Both the position numbers and the translations under genes were made by a program. Under the pieces are notes generated by a model. It was not told the DNA's origin and did not search any database. It worked only from the letters and a program-made list of their open reading frames with translations. Positions 38,769-49,882 of a DNA stretch of 64,000 bases are shown here, piece after piece (the first letter of the stretch is position 1; every line of letters starts with the position of its first letter). Where the stretch lies: assembly GCF_042242105.1 (NCBI RefSeq), contig NC_092030.1, positions 8,876,501-8,940,500 on the forward strand, read 5' to 3'. Origin of the DNA: Pempheris klunzingeri. Lineage: Eukaryota; Chordata; Actinopteri; Acropomatiformes; Pempheridae.

Positions 38769-38848
38769 TGACTGTACACCCAAGTAATGATGTGTGAAGA
38801 GCAGCAGCAGCAGCAGCAGCAGAGTTACAAACCGTGTCAATACAACAC

Positions 38849-38887
<39 letters not shown>

Positions 38888-40155
38888 TACATTATTTCTG
38901 CCTAGCTGAACAATGTTAATGTTGCTTGGTCGTATTTAAAATGACACATCTCATCAACTATTGTTGTGGAGAAGCTGGTGTTGGCACGTGATTAGTTTAG
39001 TTCAGCATAAAAACACCTAAAATACCTCTACAGCTCACTTGGTAACCTCCTGTCATGGCCATGCCTCTGGTTATTGCTGGTGTTTCTTGTATTTTCCCTC
39101 TTGTCTGCCTCCGTCTGTTTTAAATTTGTTTGTTGTGTGTGTCTGTGGTGAGGGCATGGCGTTACATCCACTCTCTCAGCTCCAAGTTTACGTGCATTCA
39201 CTTGCTCTAAGCCACATACCTGCAGTCAGTCATTCCGTCAGCCCTACAGCTCATCTTCCCCGACATTTCCATCATGACCAAATTGCTGTTTCAACCCCAG
39301 TGGTAGTGCCTGCTCTAGGCTGCTCTCTAATAGTGCATTTCAGAGTTTTTTCCTTGTGACTAACCCTGTTCCTGTGCCGTCAGGATCACACTCTCTGGTT
39401 TTGCTTTGCTGCCTCCAACATCTGCATGAAGCCCTCCAGCTTTTTATTTGTAGGAAAAGTCTGTGGCTTCAAAAATCAGTGGTGGCTGAGGCTCAGAGGA
39501 AGACAGGGTCATCCAGCAACAGATGACTGGTGGTTCGGTTCCCAGCTCCTCTAGTCCACATGTGCACATGTAGTGTTAATGTGCACCGACTGGTAGAGAA
39601 GATGAGAAAGGTGCTTGTACAGTCCAGTTAGGATAATCTTTTAGCAGGAGAGATTGGATAGGAAACATTTCACAGGTCACAAAGGTTCATAAAATGCACT
39701 TACTCCTAAAGACATCGCTCTTAGAATTTTTGGCCTGTGAAGACTTATTTCCCACTCGGAACCACTTAGTGTATACGAGAAGGATTGCCAGGTCTGTGTG
39801 ACAAAACCAGCCCAATAGCCAATAAAGCCCAACACCAGGACTCAAAATATGCCCCTGCCAAACCATATTCACTGCTTTTCACGTCCCAAAGCATTGCTAT
39901 CATTGCATTGTAGTGTAATATCTACAAAGTAACGCCATAAATGTTTAGTGTGCAAGCATTAAAAGCAATTTTCAGTTATATTTATTTCATCAAGGTCCTA
40001 AAATGACTTTGTGTAATCAGATACATCCATCCATCATCTTGTTTGGTTGGATTTGGGTATAAATAAATCACTTCATTTCTTCATTCATTCATTGAATTAT
40101 TTCATGAATGATTCCTTCATTTATTCCTTTATTGTTCCTGATTTTTGTCACTGCA

Positions 40156-40186
<31 letters not shown>

Positions 40187-43100
40187 CCACCTAAAAAGAA
40201 CATTTAGAAGTTTCTAAACACTGTGAGGGAGGAGCCAGTGCTGCTGTTATCTTTGGGATAAAGACTGCAACACAAAAACACACACAGACTTGTACGTGCG
40301 CAGAGGCACATCACTATGCATGCTTGACACACTCACACCAAAGTGCATGCACACACACACTCACACAAACAGCTATCTGATCTGTGTGGGAGGAGCTTAT
40401 TATTGCTATAATACAGGTCTGTCTGTTGGCGTCGCTTAAACCGTGACCACGGAAAATTGTGGGCTGCAGTCGAATAGTCTTTTTTGCTTGGGAAGGTTCC
40501 TAACTGAGTGAAATGACCTGAAAGCATTGAAGGTGCTTCAGTGCTTCCCTTCCATTAGAATAGTGCACTCTGGACCATCTGTAGATTTAAAGTGAGGCAC
40601 CATCATTCACGAAAACAAGAATATAAGTGCAGTGTACAGTATCTTCAGTATCTATCTAATAATTAACAGTAGGAAAAAGCATGAAAAATAAATACTGTGT
40701 CAGTAACAAGTTTAAGGAAGTGCCTTCCAAGACACTGCAAAGAATTTATGTGGAAAATGTTCTGAGGACAATAAAACAGAGTATTTGTTTGATTGTTTAG
40801 GATTGAAGGTGAATGTTAAAATAGATATGATGTGTTATAACATGCTATCATACAACTATTCATTATTTTTAGGAAATTCCATCTTTGCAAAAAAAAAAAA
40901 GGTAAGGAACCAAGCCAACTTTCCTGCACTTTATTAATGAATTTAAACCACTGAGCACCATTTTAGCTACAGTTCAAAACAAAACAGCTAGTGACACCTT
41001 ACAGTTATCAAAGGGATAAGTAATAACAATTACCATAATGGAGCCAGTTATTATTGCAAAATGAACCCCGACAGGGTGATGCAGGACTTGAATTATCCCT
41101 AAGACGTTCATTTTGCAATAATGACCACCACTCGCTGCACATTATCGTATTAGAGAAATCGATAATTTTACATAAAATATTGATTTTAAAATGATTTTAC
41201 TGAATTATTTTATTGCTTCCACTGTCAGAACACCATCCAAAGAAACAGTCTGTTACTTAATAATAGTTATCAATATGCTGGATATAACACAAACTCTGGC
41301 ATTGTAAATGTAACATAATCTTTTTTGTTCTTGTCATTTTTTCATCTTTGTCTTTTGTCTATGTATCTGTTTGTACCTTTGTATTTCTACAGTAAAGAAA
41401 GTGGAAAAAAGGTGCTCGTGCAGTTGGATTCTTTTGGCGCTGGTCAACAATTTAACCACAGCTGTAACTAAGATATCAAGGTATACAACAGTGCTTCCTT
41501 ACTGTCATTTTAGTACTGGAGAAAGATTTAACCTCTTTGTGTCAGGTTAGCCCCTTTGTGAAAACGTGTGTGTGTGTGTGTGAAGTAACCCAGTTTGGAT
41601 TATCATTTAAACTTAACTGGAACCAGTTAAAGAGTTCAGTCTGCTCATTGTGAGGTTTGTTTGGAGATGTCGAGAAAATGCAGCTAAAATACTTAAATGA
41701 TAAAAATACTAAATATGTTGACAACAAATGCATAATCTGCCAGTGCTGCATTCAAGTCCACTCAAGTCGTGTCCAAGACAAGACCAAGACAAGTCTGAGT
41801 CAAATGCCCAGGAGGCAGAGATCAATGTGAGTCAAACCACCTATGAAGCAAGTCAAGATGTCTACAAGACGTGTCTCTGTTTTGTTAGTTTTACTTTGAG
41901 TCTGAGTCAAGACACCCACAAGGCTGAGACAAGTGAAAACACCTACAAGACAAAGAGAAGTCTGTGAAGGGCTGTGTGATGTGACCAAAGTCTGATATCA
42001 TGATTTAAGAGAACCATACAGCACATTTTCTCTAGATTTAATGAATAAATTGTTTATATAAAATGACCACATGGGAAGGCCTTTCTTTTACTTTTTCAAT
42101 TATATACTCATATTTGATTACTCCTTTTGTTTAGGGCCTTTGTGAACATTTTCTATGAAGTATATAAGGGATAACGCATGACGAGGTGTCCATTATCAGG
42201 GATGAATGCACGATATGGAGGCAGAGAACTGTCCAACACGCAGCGGACACCTCAACGGGCATTATCCCACTCTACCAAGACCATCCATTTCTATTTTCAT
42301 GGGTTTTGCAACCAAAATCTTAAGATTTCCATAAGCTGTTACTCCATTTCCCTGGTAACACCTGAGGGTCTGATTAACACATCTTTATCATCCCATTAGG
42401 TTCATATGCAATGGACACGTTGTTCACTACTCCAATAAATAGGATGGATCATAGATACAACGTGGTAATGGGAGATATTCCTCAACATTCCTTTGGCACA
42501 GCTGTTAGCCAGAAAGCTAACGTTATGCTAGTAAGATTCAATGAAAATAACGCTGCACACGGTTGAAAAACAGTAAATCTAACTTCACAGTATGTTTAAC
42601 AACAATAGCTCGCTAACCAGCTATGAGACTACCCTCAAATCAACAGGAAGATTTTCACGAACAAATGAGTGGCCATGTGCAATGTTACTGTGTCTGAAGC
42701 TGTGAGCTGAATGTCAGTTGTGGGATGATCACTTGTGCCGACTTCACCCTTCAGGATTGTTGTCCTGATTTTCCACACGACAACAGTTGTTCAGGATCGC
42801 AGACAAAAGCTCCGGATCACAGTTTGAACAGTTTGATGTAAACTGAACAGTTTGATGTAAACTGTTTGAACAGTTTGATGTAAACTGTTTGATGTAAACT
42901 GTTCAAAGATGTGGTCAGAGTGAAGATGTGATCCAAAGTCGTAGTGAATTCAGAGGGGAGCAGTCTACTTCCTGCAGCTTATGTGTCTCCAGAGGATGAG
43001 CACCACAATGACTGAAGGACCAGCGTTACAATCACTGTTGGAAATAAGCTAGCCTGGTAAGGTGTTGCAACAAATTGCAAACAGAGGCTCTGACTGCATC

Positions 43101-46100
43101 CCTGTTGCTGTGGTTACTGAGTGCAGAGTCCATTATCACTTTTGACACCCAGCAGCCAATCAGAATCAAGTATTCACCCAGACCATGGTATAAAAAGAGG
43201 GGAAAAAAACACTGAGATGTGTCCAAGTTAAAAACACACAAAAGGCCTGGACGATCCTGAGTTGCAGCACAAGAATGACGCAAGTCTGAGTCAAAACACC
43301 TACAAGGCAGAGACAAGTAAGATATCACAGAAATAAAGATTGAGACTGGACTCGAGTCAGACAGATCATTCAGCAGTTGGTGGATAAGACTATATGCAGC
43401 CATCATACTCTTCCTCTTAAGTGAATGGGTGTTTGTCAACTGACCTGCTGAACTGTTGACCTGTTGCAGGAGGAGCTGCGTTAATCTGATAATCTGATAA
43501 CACACAACCAGAGCGCAGCCACAGCCCTCCGCCACAGGTGGGACCCAGCAGCATTACCTTGGCCAAACTAAGCGGGTCATGTCGGAGTCTCTGTTTGCTC
43601 TTCTGCAGTTTTCCAGGCATCATCTTCCCTGTCCGAAAGTCGAAACATCCCAGATCCACTGCGTTTCCAAGGTAACGGGACAACTGAGGCTTACTCCTGA
43701 ACTTCTTCCCTGTGGGGCTGAAGGAAAGAAGGAGAGAGTCAGACAGAAGCAAATAGTGTGAAAAAGATTATTTACAGATCTTTAGTGCCTTAACTAGTCA
43801 TCAATAAAGTACAGATGTGTATAACTAGAATCCAGTGAAGCTGATAGCAGACTGCATGTTACATGTGTCCACCATTTGCTAAAGTCTCATTTTGTTCTCA
43901 AATGTTTGGATCATCAAGCATTAAGGTTTAACTCTGTCATACAACACTGGATAAACTCTTCTCTGTCCAATTTGATAATCCCACTCATCATTATCAAAAC
44001 TGCCAACTATTGTCTCTGTAGTATTTTCAATAGGAGCGTCATGACCAGGTTTTTTGGGCCCATCTCAACCCATCTGCCAATACGAGTCCAATCTGACACT
44101 TGAATAGAAGATATGCAAAGTTAATTATAATAGTGCAGTGCCCGTTGGGGGTGTGGCCATTCGGAGCCCATGGCCATTTGGATCGCATGCCTGTTTCGGA
44201 GCGGGACGATTGCTTGGCCCAGGGGAGGGTGCTCGCAGCATTGAACTGCCCATCTGACTGATTTCACACTCAACACTGCACTCCCTTGGATCCTCAGCTA
44301 TACAACTGCCAAGTGTGAAGAACTTATCTGGGACAGTGAAGTAATAGGTGGAGCCTACTGACTTAAGGCACACCTTACTCTTTCACAAGAGACTTTATAA
44401 ACGGTTCAAAACTATTAAACTGATCAGCTTATGTTACTGATATGATTTGGATGAAAGTTTAACTGGAGAAACAGGGATAAAGCAAGCTAGGAGGAGGAGA
44501 ACTATCACTGTTGGAGCTATTGGACCTACAAAACGTCCACTTGTGATTGTACATTGATGTTACAGAGTGGAGCTTCCTTCAATACAAATGATGACCTCAG
44601 ACACCAGCTGCAGAGAGCACACACACCTGACAACGGTTTTACTTTGACATGTCACCATGTTACTCACAGAGTTTACATTAGTTAGCGACCTGCTATCCAT
44701 GACGTTTGTCACTGATTGTTTGTACACTGTTATCTTTGCCAGTTAGGATGAAAGAGTTACTTAGATCCATGTATTTTGCCTTTGCCTTTTTGTCTGAATT
44801 CAGAGACACTCTGGTACAGCCACATCTCTCACATTTATCAAACTCAAACAAAAGTTTCACTCGCATAGAAGTGAGATACTCCCACTGTAGGCTGGCATGG
44901 AGGAGGGCAGTGCAGCGGCATTAGCAGGCTGACGTGGACAATGCACAGCAGAGTATAGAAAGGAAAAGGGCCCCAGTACTGATCCTTAGGACTGGCTTGG
45001 GACATTTCTGGCTTTGCACATAAGATACAAGTCCTTCTGGAATTCCTTGAGTTGCTCCCAAATTGGTTTGGATGAAGGTGAAGTTAAATGAGTTGTCCCA
45101 ATAACTTGGAAAACATCCTTATTCCCTTTCTGGCAGTGTTGGATAAGAAAATCGACTGACCACTGTCACATCTGTCTGTTAAATTTAAGGCTTCAGCCAG
45201 CAGCCAGCTAGCTTAGGTTAACTTTTAGACTAGAAGCAGATGGAAAAAGCAAGCCTGGCTCTGTCCAACGGTAACTAAATTAGTCTACCAGCACCTCTAA
45301 AGCTCACTGATGAACATGTAATCTTTCATTTGCTAAAACTGAGGTGGGCAGTTTATTTTTGGTGTTATTGGGCAAGAAATCTATTATAACCTATCAGCAT
45401 ATTGTAATTCTGGTGGCATGAGATAAAACTTGAGGCTCCTCTTGACCAGCTCGTGATGGAAGATTTTGGCCAATCACAGGTCCTCTCAGAGAGAGAGCGT
45501 TCCTATCGGCTGTTCTACAAACACAGATCTATGTGCACATCTTATCCTCCAGAAAAAGTTGCTATTCCAGCAACTGTCTGCGCTCTGAAGCAACCCAGAC
45601 AAAGACAGACGGAGTTATCAGACGGAGAGACTAAAAGAGAGGCTGACAATAAATGCAATAGAACACAGGTCAATATTAGTGAAAACAGAGAACTTTGTGA
45701 CAAAGCTCCTGACTTCATTCTCCTGTCAAATCTAAATGGATTATAAGACCTCTTATAATACATCCTGAAAAGAAGGTGACGAGGGGCTTTGTTAAGTGTT
45801 GCTAATTTTATCCTCCTGCTAACTGGAACATCAGCCAAAGGCTTGTGGCTGCGGCTAATTCAAGTTCATGTTCAAGCAACGTTCTATCACGGCCTCAGGA
45901 TAACAATCAGGATTTGAACGACTGGAGCTGCTTCATTTTCCTGTAAAATCTAAATGTGCTGCAGTGGTTTGTGGAGATTTACAGTGAAAGCAGGCGATGC
46001 ATAGCAATATTCAATATAGCTCATAGTTTGGCCAAAGGCTGTGGCTAATTCCAGTCCATGTTTGTGTCATCAACGCTAGCTAACAGTAGATCATCTCGGA

Positions 46101-46770
46101 GGGCTTTACAGGTCCATGTTTGCTGCTGCTATACAGTTTAACAGCACTGGGATCAAAAGATGATTAGTTGAAGCTGCTAATTTCATTTTCCGGCGCGTAT
46201 GAAGTGCATGCCGCTGGCCCATGCTTGTGTGGTGGGAGGGGCTCAGAGCAGGGAGGGGAGGGGGGGACAGCTGCCGGAGACCTGCCTCCCCCATCTGAGC
46301 AGATGCACAGCAAACAGCAGAGACTACAGGAAGTCACTGCTCTGCTGGCCAGCTTTGAACTCTCAGTGGTGGGAGTTTAAGCTTGGTGGTATCTGTACTG
46401 AGATCAGTCAGCTATGACATCACATCTGACACCAGCAGAAACTGTCAAACACTTCCTCATTCAGTCCTCTGCTCTAACACAGACACACACACACACACAC
46501 ACACACGTTTGTACAGCAATACTGCATTGACATAATCCCCTAGCCTCTACCGATAACTGAAACCTCATTCTAACCATCACCCTAAAGCCAAGCCTTAAAC
46601 GTTGTCGCTTTCTAATCATGTCTTCAAAATCTGAAACGTCCAAAAGTGTAGTTGGTCCTCACAAAGAAAGAAGCAGACACACAGTCAGTCAGCTGCGTCT
46701 GACATGTAGGTCAGCAGCAGAGCAAAGATCAGGGGCTGTCTGTGTGTGTGTGTGTGTGTGTGAGCATACC

Positions 46771-46837
<67 letters not shown>

Positions 46838-46864
46838 TATACATATACATACATACATATATAT

Positions 46865-46908
<44 letters not shown>

Positions 46909-49162
46909 TGTGTTTCATCTTGCCCCAGCTCATTGAATCTATGGGGGTTTTATGGCTTCACCATTCCTAGGAATAGTCCAGACGCCATGCAAAATCTGAA
47001 CTGAAAATAAAATGTGACTTTGAAGAAAGTTCTTGCTAAACAATATGAGTCTGTAAAGGTAGAGCGAGCAGAGGCCCAAGCAGGGTGTTGCTGCTCTTCC
47101 AGTAAGTCGACCTGCTGACTGGTCGCCTTACTGGAACTGATGAGTCACATTACAGAGCAAAGTGAAAGTACAGCCTCAGAGCCTCAGCTGTGACTGGCTG
47201 ATCTTCCTCATGTTAAAGGTTCAGGATGTGACAGAGCTCAGATGGTTCTGACTCTGAGCTGTTAATCTGATTGAGCCGTGCCTCCGCCGCTGATCAACAG
47301 GAAGCGAACGCAGCCTCTAAAAACAGCCGAAGGCGGCCTCGCCACACACCTGCACTAAGAGTGACATCATTTCCTCTGAGATCCAATGCAGTAGCAGCTA
47401 GTGAAGACTTTGATCTGTCTTAGACAGGAGTTGGATTGAAATGTGATGGTTACTAAAGGAGAGAAAGATAGATAGACAGAAGGTGGTTAAACACTGAGAC
47501 TTTGGAAGCTTCATTGGACAAAATGTGATATGCAGGAAAAGTACATGAATTAGTCAGAGATTAAATACTGCATTTCCATACAGTTGGGTAATTGTGAGAG
47601 GAAAAGGCCGAAGTATCCTTACTCTGAGTCTGTAGTAGTTTTTCTTTTCATTAATACGTTATTGCTAGTTAAATTTATGATTGCTTGAAGTATCCATACA
47701 TTAAATTCATATATTTTGTGGGGGGAAAGAAGAACGGAATAGACAAAATAATAGAAACACCTCACTGTATAATGCAGTGCAGCTCCACGGTAGCACGAAC
47801 TACATCCTCCAAACATTACCATAAGAGCTTAACAGCTCTCTGAAACAGCTTCAGCACAAACTGAACATTGTAAACTGCATAGGAGGAAGGATTTACTTCA
47901 GGAACGACGCTACACCAGTTGTAGCAGGGTTCTTGTTGGAACCAATGTCGGACAGCCTCTCTTAGCTTTGGTGCTACTGTGTTAGCTCAGGAACTCCGCT
48001 AAGTCTGTCGCTGCACAGCAGCTCGGTCTCACTGTGCAACGGGTTCGCTTGCTATATGATTCATGGCCTCGCATGCACTACCATACAAGCACGGCCATCC
48101 TGATGACCAAAACAAAGGACGTTTGGATTACAGCACACACAGAGTGAAAGTGATTGTGCAGACACCACCATTACTCCACTGTTTAATATTTACTGCTATA
48201 TTAATGTTACAAATGTCTTACAGAGAGCAGAGAATAGCTTGGTGCCTAAGATTTGCAATAACCAGTCAATGTATTATTATATGAATGTATGTCAATGTAC
48301 GTACATGCTGCAATGACCTCTGCAGAGTAGTTTTCATCATGAGTGGCTAACATTGCATATCATTATGATACCAGTACAACTAGTATCATAACAAGTAGAA
48401 TTCTGGTAGCTCCCGACAACTGCATATCTATGGCTCCTAGCAATTACTGTCTTCAAAGTAACTAGTGCAGTTATGACTGAATGACTAACTCATGGTACTT
48501 GTACTTCAGGGTACTTATTTTTATTTTTATGTAAACTACCAAACCCCCTCTCAGCTTACCTGGAAAATGCATCACTACAACAGCCTCTTTTCTGTGATCA
48601 TGAAAAATGAGCCTATGTGGTTTGACACTATATTATAGATATTATAGATCATGATGTAGATGAAATTAGCCAAAGCAACAGTAATATTAATCAAAAACAT
48701 CAGATGCAGAAGGAAAACAATCAAATGAGTTCTTTCACTTGATTGATACCAGTGAAGCTCACACACAGGACATGTACTGGAGCACTTTAACAGTGTGGTA
48801 TTAGTACTTGCAGCTTCTCTCTGTCACTGTCACCCATTTGTAAGTCATAAACAAATGAACGATGACCAGTTCCATCATAAGAGTGGAACCAGCTACACTG
48901 AAACTTCTGTGACAGTCAGTGAATCTCCTACTGATCAGCTGTTATCAGCACAAGTGCAGTCAAAACTGCTGATGACAGTTACACCACAGGTCGACTGATC
49001 GATCACTAGTCTCCCGATCAGTGAGTGATCGATCAGTGTGACGGAGTACCTGTAATAGTAGACGTCGCTCTTTCCGGCGCTCAGCCCGGACTTCCTGATC
49101 ACTTCTTCTTTCTTCCAGCCGGGCGGCAGAGCGGGACAGTCCGTCTTCTTCCTCTCCATCAT
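31803..49162 (-). CDS. mbd2: Methyl-CpG-binding domain protein 2, six exons
   Basis: A nuclear reader that binds methylated CpG and recruits the NuRD deacetylase/remodelling complex to silence DNA. Coding exons (minus): 49162-49050, 43717-43558, 38379-38239, 37747-37657, 37577-37400 and 31920-31803. All join in phase with GT-AG introns to a 266-residue protein. The MBD (about residues 7-75) has ALPPGWKKEEVIRKSGLSAG, KSDVYYY and GKKFRSKPQLSRYLGN. The Arg, Asp and Tyr residues that contact methyl-CpG in MBD2 are kept, unlike the Phe in mammalian MBD3. Next come GKMMPGKLQKSKQRLR, LNTALPIRQTASIFKQPVTK, LFWERRLKGL, ITGQ and NTSQPLCKAF, all MBD2/3 family blocks. The last exon gives a coiled coil that binds p66/GATAD2 in the family. 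The wording is closer to MBD2 than MBD3, and las2 next door supports MBD2. The protein begins at the MBD, like the MBD2b form. Confidence 0.95.
31923..31959. repeat. (CA)n microsatellite abutting the mbd2 last-exon acceptor
   Basis: About 18 CA units (TG on the transcribed-sense strand). They run directly into the TAG acceptor of mbd2 exon 6. Confidence 0.97.
33440..34215. repeat. Long purine-rich tract (plus strand) in mbd2 intron 5
   Basis: About 780 bases in which the plus strand is overwhelmingly A and G (GGAAGGA, GAGAGAA, GGAAATG variants). The mbd2 pre-mRNA is correspondingly pyrimidine-rich. It generates several long but meaningless open frames of Ser/Pro/Phe/Leu type on the minus strand and Arg/Lys/Glu type on the plus strand. 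A (CA)n run at 34280-34315 follows. Confidence 0.85.
34280..34315. repeat. (CA)n microsatellite
   Basis: Perfect CA run in mbd2 intron 5. Confidence 0.97.
34316..37399. other. Remainder of mbd2 intron 5
   Basis: I see no embedded gene or named repeat in this part of the intron. A small (ATG)n run lies near 35338. The open frames here are short and unsupported. Confidence 0.4.
38191..38227. repeat. (TG)n microsatellite beside the mbd2 exon 3 donor
   Basis: A TG run on the plus strand, so CA on the mbd2 transcript. It begins about 10 bases downstream of the exon 3 splice donor. Confidence 0.95.
38702..38885. repeat. (TG)n, (GCA)7 and (CA)n compound repeat in mbd2 intron 2
   Basis: (TG)n at 38702-38767, with a few CG interruptions, is followed by (GCA)7 at 38801-38822 and (CA)n at 38853-38885. 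The TG and CA arms are complementary and could fold back on each other. Confidence 0.9.
39478..39605 (+). mobile_element. SINE head fragment
   Basis: An A-box-like GAGGCTCAGAGG and a good B box (GGTTCGGTTCC, 39532-39542) lie at tRNA spacing, followed by CACATGT and GTGCACCGACTGGTAGA. It matches the tRNA-related head of the family at 6.6 kb and lacks the rest. Confidence 0.5.
40155..40188. repeat. (TG)n microsatellite
   Basis: TG run in mbd2 intron 2. I see no gene in the rest of 39610-41750. Confidence 0.9.
41750..41970. repeat. Degenerate CAAGTCTGAGTCAA array
   Basis: Variants of CAAGTCTGAGTCAA(G/A)AC, CCTACAAG and GGC(A/T)GAGACAAG recur at irregular spacing over about 220 bases. A related block lies at 43255-43325. 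Both are in mbd2 intron 2 (43557-38380). Confidence 0.65.
42822..42907. repeat. Tandem TTTGATGTAAACTG repeat with self-complementary ends
   Basis: About four copies of TTTGATGTAAACTG, some joined by TTTGAACAG. The array closes with CTGTTCAAA, which is complementary to the TTTGAACAG linkers. Confidence 0.8.
43255..43325. repeat. Second CAAGTCTGAGTCAA block
   Basis: Contains GCAAGTCTGAGTCAAAACAC, then CTACAAGGCAGAGACAAGT. It is the same unit as the array at 41750-41970. Confidence 0.65.
43718..49049. other. mbd2 intron 1
   Basis: Apart from the microsatellites and the hairpins listed separately, no gene is supported. A GC-rich block at 44135-44240 looks unlike its AT-rich surroundings, but I cannot name it. 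Human MBD2 hosts the H/ACA snoRNA SNORA37. I could not identify an equivalent by eye. Confidence 0.4.
46739..46900. repeat. (TG)n-(AT)n-(CA)n compound microsatellite
   Basis: (TG)n at about 46740-46762, an (AT)n run of about 50 bases at 46774-46824, then (AC)n, mixed TATACA words and (AC)n at about 46870-46898. The TG arm is complementary to the AC arms across the AT centre. It lies in mbd2 intron 1. Confidence 0.9.
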
Positions 49163-49480
49163 CACACCTTTATCGATCCCACGATTAGGCTCTGGTCGGG
49201 TCTATCGATCCCTCGGTAAACACCGATGAGGGCCCGCCTGGCGAACAGCGTGGTGGTAGACCGAGCGGAGCGGCAGCCCGGGCGGACGACGTCACGGACG
49301 TTACGTTAACGGCGGCTCTCCCTCCCCGCCTGGCTGTTTATGGCACCTTCTTCGAGCCGAGTCCAAATAAAAAGTGTCCCGGTTCCGACTGTGCGCCGAG
49401 ATGTCCCGGGTTAAACTTCCCTCAGGTCCGGATCTAGTTCCGTTTACCCGGAGAGAAGCAACGGCTCATCTGTTCTGATC
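49040..49480 (-). promoter_or_regulatory. CpG-rich mbd2 promoter and first exon
   Basis: The stretch is clearly richer in G+C and CpG than its flanks and covers exon 1 and about 300 bases upstream. It includes an ACGTCAC CRE-like half site near 49289-49295. This is the expected form of a housekeeping CpG-island promoter. The transcription start cannot be placed from sequence alone. Confidence 0.65.
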
Positions 49481-49522
49481 TGAACTGAACTGGACTAACG
49501 GCAGGCTGTGACGTCTGCGATA

Positions 49523-49600
49523 TGACACACACACACACACACACACACTCACGCATGCACACACACACACGTTCACGCGCGCACGCACACACACACTCTC
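49523..49600. repeat. CA/CT microsatellite cluster
   Basis: (CA)n at 49524-49548, further CA and CG runs to about 49596, then CT. It lies upstream of mbd2. Confidence 0.85.
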
Positions 49601-49856
49601 TCTCTCTCGCTGTCTCTGTCTCTCTGTCTCTCGCCCAGAGATCGTCTATTGAGATTGATGACTCACTGAGCAGTGTATAAGAAAAACCCAATTATACGGA
49701 AGCCGAGAGAGGTCGAAACACACAAGGACATGAGTGAATTGAGCCTGTTTTGTTATCCAGTATAACAAAGCAATTAGCTTGTTTTCCCCTCAGAACAGCC
49801 GTTTGTTTGTTAAGGTTAAATATCTTGTTAAAGCTGAAAAACCTCCCTGCCCCCTT

Positions 49857-49882
49857 TATTTATTATTATTATTATTATTATA
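49857..49882. repeat. (ATT)n microsatellite
   Basis: A short ATT trinucleotide run. I see nothing supported from here to about 51000; the small open frames in this interval overlap on both strands and match nothing I know. Confidence 0.85.

Noticed and set aside
39045-39440. Possible third LTR starting TGTCATGGCCATGCC
   Set aside because: The start looks LTR-like and the sequence is pyrimidine-rich, but I found no matching terminus, poly(A) signal arrangement or target duplication.
31803-49162. Identification of the MBD gene as mbd3
   Set aside because: MBD residues (DCPALPPGWKKEEVIRKSGL, KSDVYY with Tyr, GKMMPGKLQK) follow MBD2, and the las2 neighbour fits the MBD2 locus.
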